Of a DNA stretch of 15,200 bases, positions 1 to 7,456 are shown piece after piece. The position numbers and the translations under genes are program-made. Below the pieces are notes generated by a model, which worked only from the letters and a program-made list of their open reading frames with translations, had not been told where the DNA came from and did not search any database. The stretch spans positions 1 through 15,200 of the forward strand of contig CAZIWA010000131.1 of assembly GCA_964542875.1 (NCBI GenBank), written 5' to 3'. Positions within the stretch are counted from its first letter, which is position 1, and every line of letters begins with the position of its first letter. This DNA comes from CAZGOM01 sp964542875 (GTDB taxonomy: Bacteria; Planctomycetota; Phycisphaerae; Phycisphaerales; Phycisphaeraceae).

Positions 1-1079
1 CCTTCGTATTTGTAGACGAGGTCGTACATTTCGCCGTGGACGGTTTTGGCGACGCCGGGGTCTTTGATCATGGCGGTTTTGATGGATTCGCAGGTGAAGC
101 GGGCGTCGTAGTTGCTTTCGATGGCACGGCCCATGCCTTCAAGAACGATCAGGTCCACGGGGTTCTGGCGGATGTGGGAGGCGAGCTCCTGGGAGATGCG
201 GGTGAGGTCGATGAGGGGCGTTCCGCAACCGGAAGGGATGGCCTGCAAGGCGCGGGAAGACCAAGCGTTGGCGAGGGGTTTATCGAACTTGAAGATCTCC
301 GGCAGCAGAACCATGAGCTCCGGGTGGGTGATGTCGTTGAGCGCAGGCGTGGTGTTGGATGTGATGGTGACCTGGGTGCCGCGGGCCAGGAGATAACGGG
401 CGAAAGGGATCATGCCAAGAAGAACGTCCGGGCCGGCGTTATCGACAAAGAGGAGCGCGTGTTTGTGCGTGCCGGCGGCGAGACGGCCCGTCCAGGCCTT
501 GAAGGTGTCGATGAGCCAGGGGCGGGGCTTGAGCTTGGCGCGGATGTCATGGAAGTGGACTTTGCCGTCTTCAAAGAGCGCCGCGGTTTTGGTGGCGCCC
601 AGGTCGTAGATGTTGCCGGCGAAGACGCCTTGCGCGATGAGATAAGGGAGCTCGTGCGCGGGGGCGCTATCGAGCTCTTTTAAGAGCGCCGGAAGAAGGG
701 CCAGAGAGGATTGGTTTTCGCTGGTTTTGGCCAGGAGGTAGGGGTCGGGCAGACCGGCCTGACGGAGGAAGACTTCACGGGTTTCACAGATGGTGAGGAT
801 GTCCAGCCGGGATTGGGTATCGCCCCAGGGAGTGGGGCGGTTGGCTTCCAGGTCGTCCAGATATGCAAAGAAGCCGTGCTGGGCGGATGCGAGGGCTTTA
901 TCAAACGTGGGGGAGTGCTTGCCTTCGTGGATGGCTTGCTTTTTGGCTTCGGAGAGGGTTTTGGGGAAGTGGACGCGAAAGAGGCTGAGCCAGTAAGTCA
1001 GGTCGCCAGGGTCGTGGCGAAGGTTGTGCCGGCAGGGCCGGTAGGCGGTGGGATCGGCTAGGAGGGAGAGGGTGGGCAT
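1..1079 (-). CDS. DUF89 subfamily II damage-control phosphatase (PANK4 C-terminal-like), 3' end cut off
   Basis: Read on the minus strand from the ATG at 1079-1077, an open frame of 359 codons runs off the window edge, so the C-terminus is missing. I recognise it as a stand-alone homologue of the C-terminal DUF89 domain of animal PANK4. Similarity runs along its whole length, including a segment with 'RPWLIDTF', then 'FVDNAGPDVLLG' (about residues 211-222), 'SNTTPALND' (241-249) and 'VLEGMGRAI' (312-320). EGMGR (314-318) is the signature of DUF89 subfamily II. D213, N214 and D249 have the spacing of the three metal-binding residues of human PANK4 (D623, N624, D659). Family knowledge: these cytosolic metal-dependent enzymes dephosphorylate 4'-phosphopantetheine and damaged forms of it; this substrate is inferred here. 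There is no kinase domain. It starts 52 nt after the hisH stop with no clear Shine-Dalgarno sequence, so the start is less certain than the family. Confidence 0.88.
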   Translation of the reverse strand, partial: MPTLSLLADPTAYRPCRHNLRHDPGDLTYWLSLFRVHFPKTLSEAKKQAIHEGKHSPTFDKALASAQHGFFAYLDDLEANRPTPWGDTQSRLDILTICETREVFLRQAGLPDPYLLAKTSENQSSLALLPALLKELDSAPAHELPYLIAQGVFAGNIYDLGATKTAALFEDGKVHFHDIRAKLKPRPWLIDTFKAWTGRLAAGTHKHALLFVDNAGPDVLLGMIPFARYLLARGTQVTITSNTTPALNDITHPELMVLLPEIFKFDKPLANAWSSRALQAIPSGCGTPLIDLTRISQELASHIRQNPVDLIVLEGMGRAIESNYDARFTCESIKTAMIKDPGVAKTVHGEMYDLVYKYE

Positions 1080-1086
1080 GGGGGGA

Positions 1087-1120
1087 AGAAGGGGCTGGGG
1101 GCTAGGGTCTGGTCAGAGAG
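1087..1120. repeat. G-rich intergenic repeat, copy between hisH and the DUF89 gene
   Basis: Degenerate GGGGCTGG, GGGCTAGG units end in GGGTCTGGTCAGAG (1105-1118), matching the longer copy at 7457-7492. It fills most of the 52-nt gap between the two genes and lies close to the DUF89 start. Confidence 0.55.
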
Positions 1121-1131
1121 AGGAGCAGGAA

Positions 1132-1776
1132 TCAGATAGCGGCGAAGTTTTTGAGCATGGTGAGGCCGACGTGCTGGGACTTTTCCGGGTGGAACTGGGT
1201 GGCCCAGACGTTGTCTTTCCAGACCGACGACACGAAGGGGCGGCCCTGGGGGTATTGGCACCGGGTGGTGGCGTAACCCTGGGTCTGGGTGTCGGACTTT
1301 ACGTAATAGCTGTGGACGAAGTAGACGGAGCAGTTTTGCTCCAGGCCGGTCATGAGGGGGTCGGGCCGGTCCCAGGCGAGGGTGTTCCAGCCCATGTGGG
1401 GGATCTTGTAGGCGTCGCCGGGCTTGCGGGTGAACTGCACCACGCTGCCGGGGAGAATGCCAAGGCCGGGCACCGGCGTGGAGGTGGAGGCTGCGCCTTC
1501 CTCAGAGCCGGTGAAGATGAGCTGCATGCCAAGGCAGATGCCCAGGAAGGGCTTGCCGGTGGCGATGAAGCCCTTGGTGTAGGCGTCCCAGCCGCGTTCC
1601 TTGAGGTGCTCCATCCCGTCGGCAAAGGAACCGACGCCGGGGAGAACCAGCTTGGTGATACCCTGGGTTGTGGCTTGATCGGGCTGACTCATGATCCTGG
1701 CCTGGACCCCGAGGTGTTCAAAAGCTTTTTGAACGCTGCGGAGGTTGCCCATGCCGTATTCGATGATGCCGATCAT
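1132..1776 (-). CDS. hisH: Imidazole glycerol phosphate synthase, glutamine amidotransferase subunit HisH
   Basis: A complete 214-residue class I glutamine amidotransferase, the usual HisH length. It releases ammonia from glutamine for HisF, which makes imidazole glycerol phosphate and AICAR in histidine synthesis. The N-terminus 'IGIIEYGMGNLRSV' is typical of HisH. The catalytic triad is visible: nucleophile C81 in 'GICLGMQLIF', and H196 and E198 in 'QFHPEKSQ'. The oxyanion-region motif 'LPGVGSF' (about 45-51) and the HisH motifs 'HMGWN' and 'YFVHSYYV' are intact. Its start codon lies 4 nt after the stop of the OmpA-like gene, so translation is probably coupled; only a weak GGGAAAG stands upstream. 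The partner hisF and other his genes are not in the window, which is unusual, since hisH often sits beside hisA/hisF. Cytoplasmic. Confidence 0.97.
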   Translation of the reverse strand: MIGIIEYGMGNLRSVQKAFEHLGVQARIMSQPDQATTQGITKLVLPGVGSFADGMEHLKERGWDAYTKGFIATGKPFLGICLGMQLIFTGSEEGAASTSTPVPGLGILPGSVVQFTRKPGDAYKIPHMGWNTLAWDRPDPLMTGLEQNCSVYFVHSYYVKSDTQTQGYATTRCQYPQGRPFVSSVWKDNVWATQFHPEKSQHVGLTMLKNFAAI

Positions 1777-1780
1777 TGAT

Positions 1781-2557
1781 TTACTTTCCCGCAGCCTGTG
1801 TTTCGTTCATGAGGACGACGATCTCAACGCGACGGCTCTTGTCCTTGGTGGACCGAGGCCGGAATTCACCAAAGCCAGCGGCGTACATGCGGTTGCCGGA
1901 GAGGCCCTTGGACTGGAGGAAGCGATGGACCGCAGCGGCGCGTTCGAGGCTCAGGTCCAGGTTGTCGGTCCACTTGCTCTTGGAGATCGGGTCGGTGTCG
2001 GTGTAGCCTTCGACACGGATGGTTTTGCCGGCGTATTCCTTCTTGAGGACGGCGGCGATCTGGTCGAGGGTCTTCTTGGAAGAGGACTTGAGGTCGATCT
2101 TACCGGGTTCAAAGAGGACGTCGCCGGGGACGCGGACGGTGATGACGCCGGGGCCGGTGGTGACATCAATGCCGTCGATTTCGCCGAAGGCGCCCTTGGA
2201 GGGGGTGGGTTCGACAACGCGAGCGGGGACGGGTTTTTTGGTGGCTTCTGCGAGGGCGTTTTCGGCTGTTTTGAGGTTGGCTTCGCTCTTGGCAAGCTCG
2301 GCGCGGGTGGCGTCGTTTTCGCTGGCGAGGCGTGCGTTTTCAGCGGCGAGGGCGTTGCGTTCGTTGGTGAGGGCTTCAAGCGCCTGACGGGTGCGGTTGA
2401 GCTCTTCCTGGGCTTCGCGGTTCTGGCTGTAGAGTTGTTGCCGTTCTTCTTCGAGCTTGGGTCCGCCTTCGCAGCCTGCGAAGAGGGCGGTGACGCCGAT
2501 GAGGCCGACAAAGAGGATCGAACGGGTGATTCGGTTCTGAATGGTCAAGCTGGTCAT
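1781..2557 (-). CDS. OmpA/Pal-like peptidoglycan-binding lipoprotein with coiled coil
   Basis: 258 residues from the ATG at 2557-2555. A longer reading frame starts at 2713, but this inner ATG is chosen because AAAGGAG lies 6 nt upstream and because it begins a proper lipoprotein signal: hydrophobic stretch 13-27, then lipobox L-F-A-G-C with lipidated C29 and E30 at +2, which does not suggest inner-membrane retention. Residues about 34-105 form a strongly charged heptad-like coiled coil. Residues 110-125 are a Pro-rich linker. Residues about 140-250 are an OmpA_C domain. D187 in 'GYTD' and R206 in 'LSLERAAAV' match the pair that binds diaminopimelate in OmpA-type domains, with a slightly longer loop between them. 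Likely role: anchoring the outer membrane to peptidoglycan. It is the first gene of a unit with hisH. Alternative: a Pal/YiaD-like or stator-like protein; no transmembrane helix of MotB type is seen. Confidence 0.9.
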   Translation of the reverse strand: MTSLTIQNRITRSILFVGLIGVTALFAGCEGGPKLEEERQQLYSQNREAQEELNRTRQALEALTNERNALAAENARLASENDATRAELAKSEANLKTAENALAEATKKPVPARVVEPTPSKGAFGEIDGIDVTTGPGVITVRVPGDVLFEPGKIDLKSSSKKTLDQIAAVLKKEYAGKTIRVEGYTDTDPISKSKWTDNLDLSLERAAAVHRFLQSKGLSGNRMYAAGFGEFRPRSTKDKSRRVEIVVLMNETQAAGK

Positions 2558-2563
2558 GGGACA

Positions 2564-2570
2564 CTCCTTT
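2564..2570 (-). promoter_or_regulatory. Shine-Dalgarno site deciding the OmpA-like start
   Basis: On the minus strand AAAGGAG stands 6 nt before the ATG at 2557. No comparable site precedes the upstream ATG at 2713, and the extension from 2713 would translate low-complexity intergenic DNA. This sets the start of the lipoprotein. Confidence 0.8.
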
Positions 2571-2584
2571 GTGTCAGGCGCGGC

Positions 2585-2602
2585 CGGCATCCTTGCCGGC
2601 GA
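2585..2602 (-). promoter_or_regulatory. GC-rich hairpin in the leader of the OmpA-like gene
   Basis: Two GCCGGC copies separated by six bases can pair in the mRNA leader, with AAGGAT in the loop on the transcribed strand. It lies between the candidate promoter and the ribosome binding site. It may stabilise the mRNA or tune translation, or be chance in GC-rich DNA. Confidence 0.3.
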
Positions 2603-2609
2603 CGTGGAG

Positions 2610-2637
2610 ATTATACCCAGGAAAGGTACAAGGTAAA
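2610..2637 (-). promoter_or_regulatory. Candidate sigma70-like promoter of the ompA-like/hisH/DUF89 unit
   Basis: On the minus strand a perfect TATAAT (2610-2615) follows TTTACC (2632-2637, 4 of 6 matches to TTGACA) at 16 bp. It lies about 53 bp upstream of the lipoprotein start, giving a leader of about 45 nt. The -35 hexamer lies inside the AAGGTA-type short tandem repeat. Confidence 0.5.
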
Positions 2638-2650
2638 AGGTAAAAGGGAT
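2621..2650. repeat. Short A/G-rich tandem repeat (AAGGTA type)
   Basis: Three imperfect copies of a 7-8 base unit, AAGGTAC, AAGGTAAA, AGGTAAAA, are followed by GGG. It resembles simple intergenic slippage repeats and overlaps the candidate -35 region of the OmpA-like gene. Confidence 0.5.
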
Positions 2651-2734
2651 AAGTTCAGAGTGGAGGCGGGGTGGAATAAGGTTGCTGGGTAAGAATCGAT
2701 GTATTAAGGGCATTTGCAGGCGGCCCTTACCCCA

Positions 2735-2953
2735 GCCAATACGGTTCAGTTAGTGACGATGAAGACGAAGGAAAGTAGAGGGAGTGGAGTCGTTACGGGT
2801 TGGCAGGTGTTGAAGTTGGCGCGTGTAAGAGCTTTCTTTGTGTGTTTTTGCCTGGGGCTGCGCGCTCAGAAGCGATGCCCCCCAGGCTGTGATTGCGTCG
2901 GGCCGTTGGCCCTTAAGAGAAGAGGGGGCGAAGCTTAAGTGAACCGTATTGGC
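2735..2953. repeat. 219-bp block bounded by a perfect 14-nt inverted repeat, with internal hairpins
   Basis: GCCAATACGGTTCA at 2735-2748 is matched exactly by its reverse complement TGAACCGTATTGGC at 2940-2953; three further bases pair after one mismatch. Inside are a hairpin GCCTGGGG/CCCCAGGC (2850-2887) with a nested CGC/GCG stem, and GGGCC/GGCCC (2900-2912). A TAAGGGC/GCCCTTA hairpin (2705-2729) abuts the left side. The layout resembles a non-autonomous MITE or palindromic intergenic repeat. I see no clear target-site duplication and no transposase. Confidence 0.5.
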
Positions 2954-2977
2954 CCCTCTCCCGGGAGGGAGAGGGGC
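2952..2977 (-). terminator. Strong hairpin downstream of the large secreted-protein gene
   Basis: An 11-bp perfect stem, GCCCCTCTCCC with GGGAGAGGGGC, and a 4-nt loop begin 28 nt after the minus-strand stop at 3006. There is no T-run after it on the minus strand, so it is not a classic intrinsic terminator. It may stabilise the 3' end or be part of the adjacent repeat block. Confidence 0.4.
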
Positions 2978-3005
2978 TGGTTTTCCGGTGCTTGCGTGAA
3001 ATGCG

Positions 3006-6000
3006 TTATTTTTCTTTGAAATTGTCGACCAGGACTTCCTTGTGGACGGGAGAGGGCTTGGAGAGCTTTTTGTCTTTGGATTCCCAGACGATCCAGAAGT
3101 AGAGCGGGATGCCGGGGCGGAAACCGGTGACGAGCTGGCCGGGCTTGATGCCGTTGATATTCATGTTGACCGCGCCGGAGCCATCGGCATAGGGGCTGCA
3201 GTAGAGGTAGTACTTGGCGGCATCTTCCACAGGGTCAAAGTGGAAGTGCATGCGCGTGCCGTCGTAGTAGTGGGAGGGCTCCACGAGTTTGGTGATTTTG
3301 GTGGGCGCACCGATGCCGGTTTTTTCCATTTCGGCAATGGGGTTGGAGAGCTTGATCTCACCCTTGGGCATGGGCATGCGGAGTTGGCTGAGGCGGACGG
3401 CCTCCGGCGCAGCATCGGCGGGGTTGGCATAGAGGACCGAGAGCTTGCCGAACTGGACGGTGTCCGACGCGGCGGGCTGGATGTCGTTGACGTACATGAG
3501 GTGGGTGCGCTGTTCGACGATGATGGAGTCCAGCGAGAGGGGGAGGGCGACATTGCCGTCGCCGGAGTAGCGCCACCAGGTGGAGCCGTTTTTGCGGTAG
3601 AGGTCGTAGCCTTCGTTGCCGGGGAGTTCGAAGGTGAGGTACCGCCAACCGTCGAAGTTGAATTGGCTCCAGGAGTGGACGTCATCGCAGTTGTACTGGT
3701 CTTTGAAGCCGATGGAGTGGAAGACCTGGCCGTTGGCGTCCTTGAGGACGTAGATGAACCGGCCCCAGTCGGAGTTGCCCTTGACCCAGAGGCCCAGGTG
3801 AGAGGGCGCGCCGGGGATGGCGATGGGTTTGGCGGGTTTGAGGATGTTGTACCAGGGCATGAGCTGGTGGACTGTGTCCTGCTTGAGAAGTTTGGATTGC
3901 AGGACTTTGCCGTGCTTGCCGTCAGACTCGATGGTGGCCTCGAACTTGCCGGGGTAGTGCATCACGGCCCAGTGGTTGTTTTCGAGTGTGAGATCGCGTT
4001 CGTTGGTGAACTTCCAGGAGCCGTCGGCGAGGTCTGCCAGGGGTTTGGCGTCGGCGGGCTGGACGCTGTCGGAGTTATCGGGTTCTTTGAATGTGACTCC
4101 GCCGATCGCGCCTTCCTTGAAGGTGAGGTAGATCACGGATTGATCGCAGGTGAAGCTGCCGCCGGTGTCGGGCATGGGTGTGCCATCGAGTTGGGTGCCG
4201 TTAGGCCGCTTGAGGGGAACGGGGTTGCCCATGGAATCGACAATGGAGTACGGGTGGCGGGTGGCGAAGGAGACATCGCGCTTGCCGCGGAGCGTCCAGA
4301 ACGCGTGGACGAAGGAGCCGTCGGATTTCTTGAACCGAAGGCCGTAGCAGGAGAGGGAATTGGTTTGGATCCAGCCGTCGAAGTTTGCGCCGTCAAGCTG
4401 CTGGGTCATGGTGGCGAAGGCGGCGTAGGCGGGCTTGGGGTCGCAGTAGGGGATGCGGCGTTGGATGCCGCATCCGCCGTAGTGTTCTGCGCCGTAGTAG
4501 CTGGCGCAGTCGAAGGCGAACCAGGAGGAGTAGAAGCGGTTGACGCCGTAGGCCATGGCCAGCAGGGAGGTGCGGTGGTAGATGTCCATCTGCTCGCGCC
4601 AGGTGACTGCGCCGGGCTCGGTGGGGACGAAGATACCTTCGCAGAACTGGAGGCGGGGGTTGGGGATGCCGGCTTTCTTGTATTCCTGGGTGAGGTAGTA
4701 GAGGCGGTGGATGGATTGCTCGTGCATCTGGCGTTCGGGCATGCGTTCAAAGCCGGGGATGTCGATGCCGGAGCCGTCGATGAGCTCTTTGGGGAAGCCG
4801 GCGCGAAGGAGCGGCCACACGAAACCGGGATCGCCCCAGGGGATCATGATTTTGAGGTTGGGCATTTCCTTACGGACGGCTTCGGCGACGATCTTGGAAG
4901 TCTGGAAGAAGGCGGTGAGCCGCTTTTGTTCGTCGGGGGTGAGCTCGAAGGGTTTTTCGTTCCAGTAGTCGGGGATGTTGCCTGCGGTGAGCCGGGAGGA
5001 GACGTGGGGCTCGGGGAAGAAATAGACCTCTTCAGGCATGAGCCGGGGATCGATGTTTTCACGGAATTTCTTGAACTTGGCGATGGTTTCATCCTGAAAG
5101 GTTTTTACTTTTTCAGGGTCAAGCGGGACTTTGAGGGCGACGGCGTCGGGGGTGATGAGGACGGGTTTACCGGGGGTTTGCGGGGCGATGCTTTGGGGTG
5201 CGTCGGGGGCGGTCCAAGGTTGGATGGTGACTTCCCATGCGCCGGCCTGGGTGGGAGAGAGGTGTTTGTTGATGAGGTCGTTGGCTGCGGGGTTTTCCGC
5301 GGCTTTGCGGATGGAGCCGATGCCGGTGCGCGCTCCGGCGAGGACCATGAGGCGGAGGATGTTTTCGGCTTTGGGGGTGTAGTGTCCGCCGTTGTAGGAC
5401 CAGTAGCCAAAGAGTGCGCCTTTGCCTTCGGTCCAGCGTGGGCTGCGGGTGTCGGGCGCGAGTTTTACCAGCGAGCGATTTTCGGTCCAGGTGTAGGCGG
5501 AGAGGTCGCCGGTGGCGTCAAGCGTGAGCGTGGCTTTCACGTCGTGGTAGCCGTAGAGGGCAACCGGGATGGGGATGGAGACTTTTGTGGCCTGGCCTTT
5601 GGCTGGGAGGGAGACTTTGGCGATGCTGGTTTTGGTCTGGGTTTTGTCGTAACTGACCGCGGTGAGGGTGAGCTGGCCGGTGCGTGGCGAGTCAGAATTG
5701 TTAACGAGCGTGGCGGTGTAGCCGGGGGTTTGATCGCTCGTCCAGACGTGGCCGAAGGAATCGGGATTGAAGGCGAAGTCCACAGGCGTGGACTCAAGCG
5801 TCAGCGCGTAGACATGCACACCGGAAGGGAGGCCGGCGGGGTGGACGCCGTAGGAGATGGGGTCTGGATAAGAGCGGAAAAGCTGGACTTTTTTGGTGAG
5901 CTCGACTTCGATGGTGTCCAGGTCAGAGAAGGCAGAGAGCTGGCCGGGATCAAGCGGAATGGTGACGTGGTAGAGGTTGATGGCTTTGCCGTTGACGAGC

Positions 6001-7277
6001 TTGGTGGCGAAGGGTTTGGCGTCGGCTGCGCCGGTGGCCGTGGCGAGGGGCACGGTGCCTTCAAAGTTCACATGGAAGCCTGCGCCGGGCCGGTAGAACT
6101 GGGCGGTGACAACGGGGATGCTGTCGGCAGCGCCGTCGCTGGCGGCGATAAGGTGGAGGGCTTTGTAATTGCCGAAAGGGATGCGCATCTGGATGCGTGC
6201 GGGGTCGCGCTGATCCGCGCCGCCCAACCGTGGGCCGGTGGTGGGGAGGTAGCCGGACTGGTTGCCTTGGCGGAGGAAGCTTTTTCCGATGTCGATGTGG
6301 TCGTTGCCTTCGGGGTTTTTACCGGAGAGGGTGAAGGGAACGCCGGCCAGCGGCTTGCCATCGGTGGGCATGGCGGACCAATCAACGCCCTGGCCATCGG
6401 CAAACTCCAGCGCGTTGGCGTAACCGGCGATGGGCACGGGCAGGTACTGCGCAGCGGGAGCATACTTGGAGACGGTGACGCCCATGAGCTGTGCGCCGGG
6501 CGCAAGCGAGATGCGGGGGAAGCCGTCGAGCATGATCTGGCTGTCGGAGCGGGAACCGATTAGCCGGTCATCCACCCACATTTCGATGCGGCCGGGAGTG
6601 GTCTGGATTCGGAAGTTGAGCCATTTGTCGTTGAGTGAAGGAAGGGTGCTCATGTCGAGCACGACGCGGTTGCGGAATTCCTCGGGCCAACCGGGGAAGA
6701 TCTGGTTGTAGGCCCGAAGCTTGTAGAGCATGGAGGTGGGGTTTCGGGTTTCCCAATCTTTGCTCTGATTGCGGACGGCGTCATCGCTATAGGTGGTGGA
6801 ACCCAGCAGGCGGCTGGTGATCATGACCGCGTTTTGAGCCGGGTTGCCCAGGAAGACGAGGCCGGTGGGCTTTTCTTTAGGGTCAGCGGGATTTTTAATG
6901 CCGATGCTTACTTCCGCAGTGCCGGGGCGGGTTTCGGTGGTGGGGACGCGGAGCCAGCCTTGGATGACGGAGTTTTCCCGGTAAGCCTTGGTGGAGGTGA
7001 GCGTCAGGCGCTTGCCGACAGCGGTGAGGACAGGTGCGCCGGTGGCGGGGTCTTTTTCAATGGTGTAATCCCCCGCGGCCTGCCAGGGGGCGGCGTCGAT
7101 ACCGGGGAAGATGGGGTCGAGGCTGGGGCCGGCGGGTTTGGGCGCGGCGGCGGGCCGGGGGGCAGGGGCGGCAGGTTTGACCGCAGGCTTGGTGGCTGGG
7201 GTTTGCGCGATAAGGGAAGGGACGGCGATGAGACCGGCGAGGAGGATGGCGGCGGTGATCTTGGAAGAGGTGCGCAT
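3006..7277 (-). CDS. Giant secreted multidomain protein, putative clan GH-A-like glycoside hydrolase
   Basis: 1423 residues with a Sec signal peptide (hydrophobic 8-24, likely cleavage near residue 25) and a Pro/Ala/Lys linker (about 26-52). Segments that I infer: a concanavalin/LamG- or DUF1080-like domain (about 55-275, with 'KWLNFRIQT' and 'RIEMWVDDRLIG'); a beta-rich domain (about 280-500); an Ig-like domain (505-605); a TIM-barrel-like core (about 610-1000); a beta-sandwich cap (about 1000-1060); a jelly-roll CBM-like domain (about 1090-1285, 'LGLWVKGNSDWGRF'); and a FnIII-like domain (1330-1415). In the core, E756 in 'YFFPEPH' and E880 in 'LQFCEGIF' sit at strand ends about 124 residues apart, as expected for an acid/base and nucleophile pair in clan GH-A; this is inference. 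I cannot assign a GH family; GH39-, GH123/DUF4091-like or unclassified are possible. Only a weak GGGAAA precedes the ATG. Probably periplasmic, surface or secreted. Confidence 0.8.
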   Translation of the reverse strand: MRTSSKITAAILLAGLIAVPSLIAQTPATKPAVKPAAPAPRPAAAPKPAGPSLDPIFPGIDAAPWQAAGDYTIEKDPATGAPVLTAVGKRLTLTSTKAYRENSVIQGWLRVPTTETRPGTAEVSIGIKNPADPKEKPTGLVFLGNPAQNAVMITSRLLGSTTYSDDAVRNQSKDWETRNPTSMLYKLRAYNQIFPGWPEEFRNRVVLDMSTLPSLNDKWLNFRIQTTPGRIEMWVDDRLIGSRSDSQIMLDGFPRISLAPGAQLMGVTVSKYAPAAQYLPVPIAGYANALEFADGQGVDWSAMPTDGKPLAGVPFTLSGKNPEGNDHIDIGKSFLRQGNQSGYLPTTGPRLGGADQRDPARIQMRIPFGNYKALHLIAASDGAADSIPVVTAQFYRPGAGFHVNFEGTVPLATATGAADAKPFATKLVNGKAINLYHVTIPLDPGQLSAFSDLDTIEVELTKKVQLFRSYPDPISYGVHPAGLPSGVHVYALTLESTPVDFAFNPDSFGHVWTSDQTPGYTATLVNNSDSPRTGQLTLTAVSYDKTQTKTSIAKVSLPAKGQATKVSIPIPVALYGYHDVKATLTLDATGDLSAYTWTENRSLVKLAPDTRSPRWTEGKGALFGYWSYNGGHYTPKAENILRLMVLAGARTGIGSIRKAAENPAANDLINKHLSPTQAGAWEVTIQPWTAPDAPQSIAPQTPGKPVLITPDAVALKVPLDPEKVKTFQDETIAKFKKFRENIDPRLMPEEVYFFPEPHVSSRLTAGNIPDYWNEKPFELTPDEQKRLTAFFQTSKIVAEAVRKEMPNLKIMIPWGDPGFVWPLLRAGFPKELIDGSGIDIPGFERMPERQMHEQSIHRLYYLTQEYKKAGIPNPRLQFCEGIFVPTEPGAVTWREQMDIYHRTSLLAMAYGVNRFYSSWFAFDCASYYGAEHYGGCGIQRRIPYCDPKPAYAAFATMTQQLDGANFDGWIQTNSLSCYGLRFKKSDGSFVHAFWTLRGKRDVSFATRHPYSIVDSMGNPVPLKRPNGTQLDGTPMPDTGGSFTCDQSVIYLTFKEGAIGGVTFKEPDNSDSVQPADAKPLADLADGSWKFTNERDLTLENNHWAVMHYPGKFEATIESDGKHGKVLQSKLLKQDTVHQLMPWYNILKPAKPIAIPGAPSHLGLWVKGNSDWGRFIYVLKDANGQVFHSIGFKDQYNCDDVHSWSQFNFDGWRYLTFELPGNEGYDLYRKNGSTWWRYSGDGNVALPLSLDSIIVEQRTHLMYVNDIQPAASDTVQFGKLSVLYANPADAAPEAVRLSQLRMPMPKGEIKLSNPIAEMEKTGIGAPTKITKLVEPSHYYDGTRMHFHFDPVEDAAKYYLYCSPYADGSGAVNMNINGIKPGQLVTGFRPGIPLYFWIVWESKDKKLSKPSPVHKEVLVDNFKEK

Positions 7278-7360
7278 TGAGGTTTCCCGGGCAGTGATGA
7301 AAGTAATGTCGGCAGAGGATAGCAGAAGTAGACCTTCGGGCGGCGTGCGAAGTTCCCTGT

Positions 7361-7396
7361 TTTTGTGAAATAAATAACGTTCTATATAAAATGGTG
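7361..7396 (-). promoter_or_regulatory. AT-rich island, candidate promoter of the giant secreted-protein gene
   Basis: About 90-115 bp upstream of the start at 7277 is a sharply AT-rich stretch. On the minus strand it contains TATATA and TTATTTATTT around a palindromic AACGTT. It is the only such stretch upstream of this gene, so initiation here is likely, but I find no convincing -35 partner. Confidence 0.3.
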
Positions 7397-7456
7397 GTTC
7401 GGGGGTGGATTTTTAGATTTAAGGAGAGGAGAAATGGGCATGGTGTTTTGAGGATA

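Larger units (their letters stand above)
2558..3005. other. Gene-free interval between the OmpA-like gene and the 1423-residue secreted protein
   Basis: This 448-base interval holds the leader and promoter of the OmpA-like gene at its left end, then a hairpin-rich block bounded by inverted repeats, and at the right end a strong hairpin just downstream of the large minus-strand gene. A 74-codon plus-strand frame at 2714-2938 lacks a ribosome binding site and runs through the hairpins, so I do not call it a gene. Confidence 0.7.

Noticed and set aside
36..1061. Plus-strand frames over the DUF89 gene (36-683, 711-1061)
   Set aside because: The minus strand carries an uninterrupted frame with PANK4-like motifs; the plus-strand frames have no recognisable family and are shadows.
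1087..1120. CRISPR array or telomere-like array in the G-rich repeats
   Set aside because: Units are 7-8 bases, degenerate and without spacers; no cas genes are present.
1048..2692. Long plus-strand frames antisense to hisH and the OmpA-like gene
   Set aside because: Both minus-strand genes are clear family members with intact catalytic or binding residues; the plus-strand products are Gly/Val/Glu-rich shadows.
2714..2938. 74-codon plus-strand frame in the hairpin block
   Set aside because: No ribosome binding site, no family resemblance, and it is translated through inverted repeats and hairpins.
2735..2953. Insertion sequence
   Set aside because: Inverted repeats are present but there is no transposase, no coding capacity and no clear target-site duplication, so I list it only as a repeat block.
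3042..6563. 1173-codon open frame on the plus strand, antisense to the giant secreted protein
   Set aside because: It is the codon-position mirror of a real GC-rich gene: Val/Gly/Asp/Glu-rich composition, no domain recognised and no ribosome binding site. The minus-strand frame has a signal peptide and domains.
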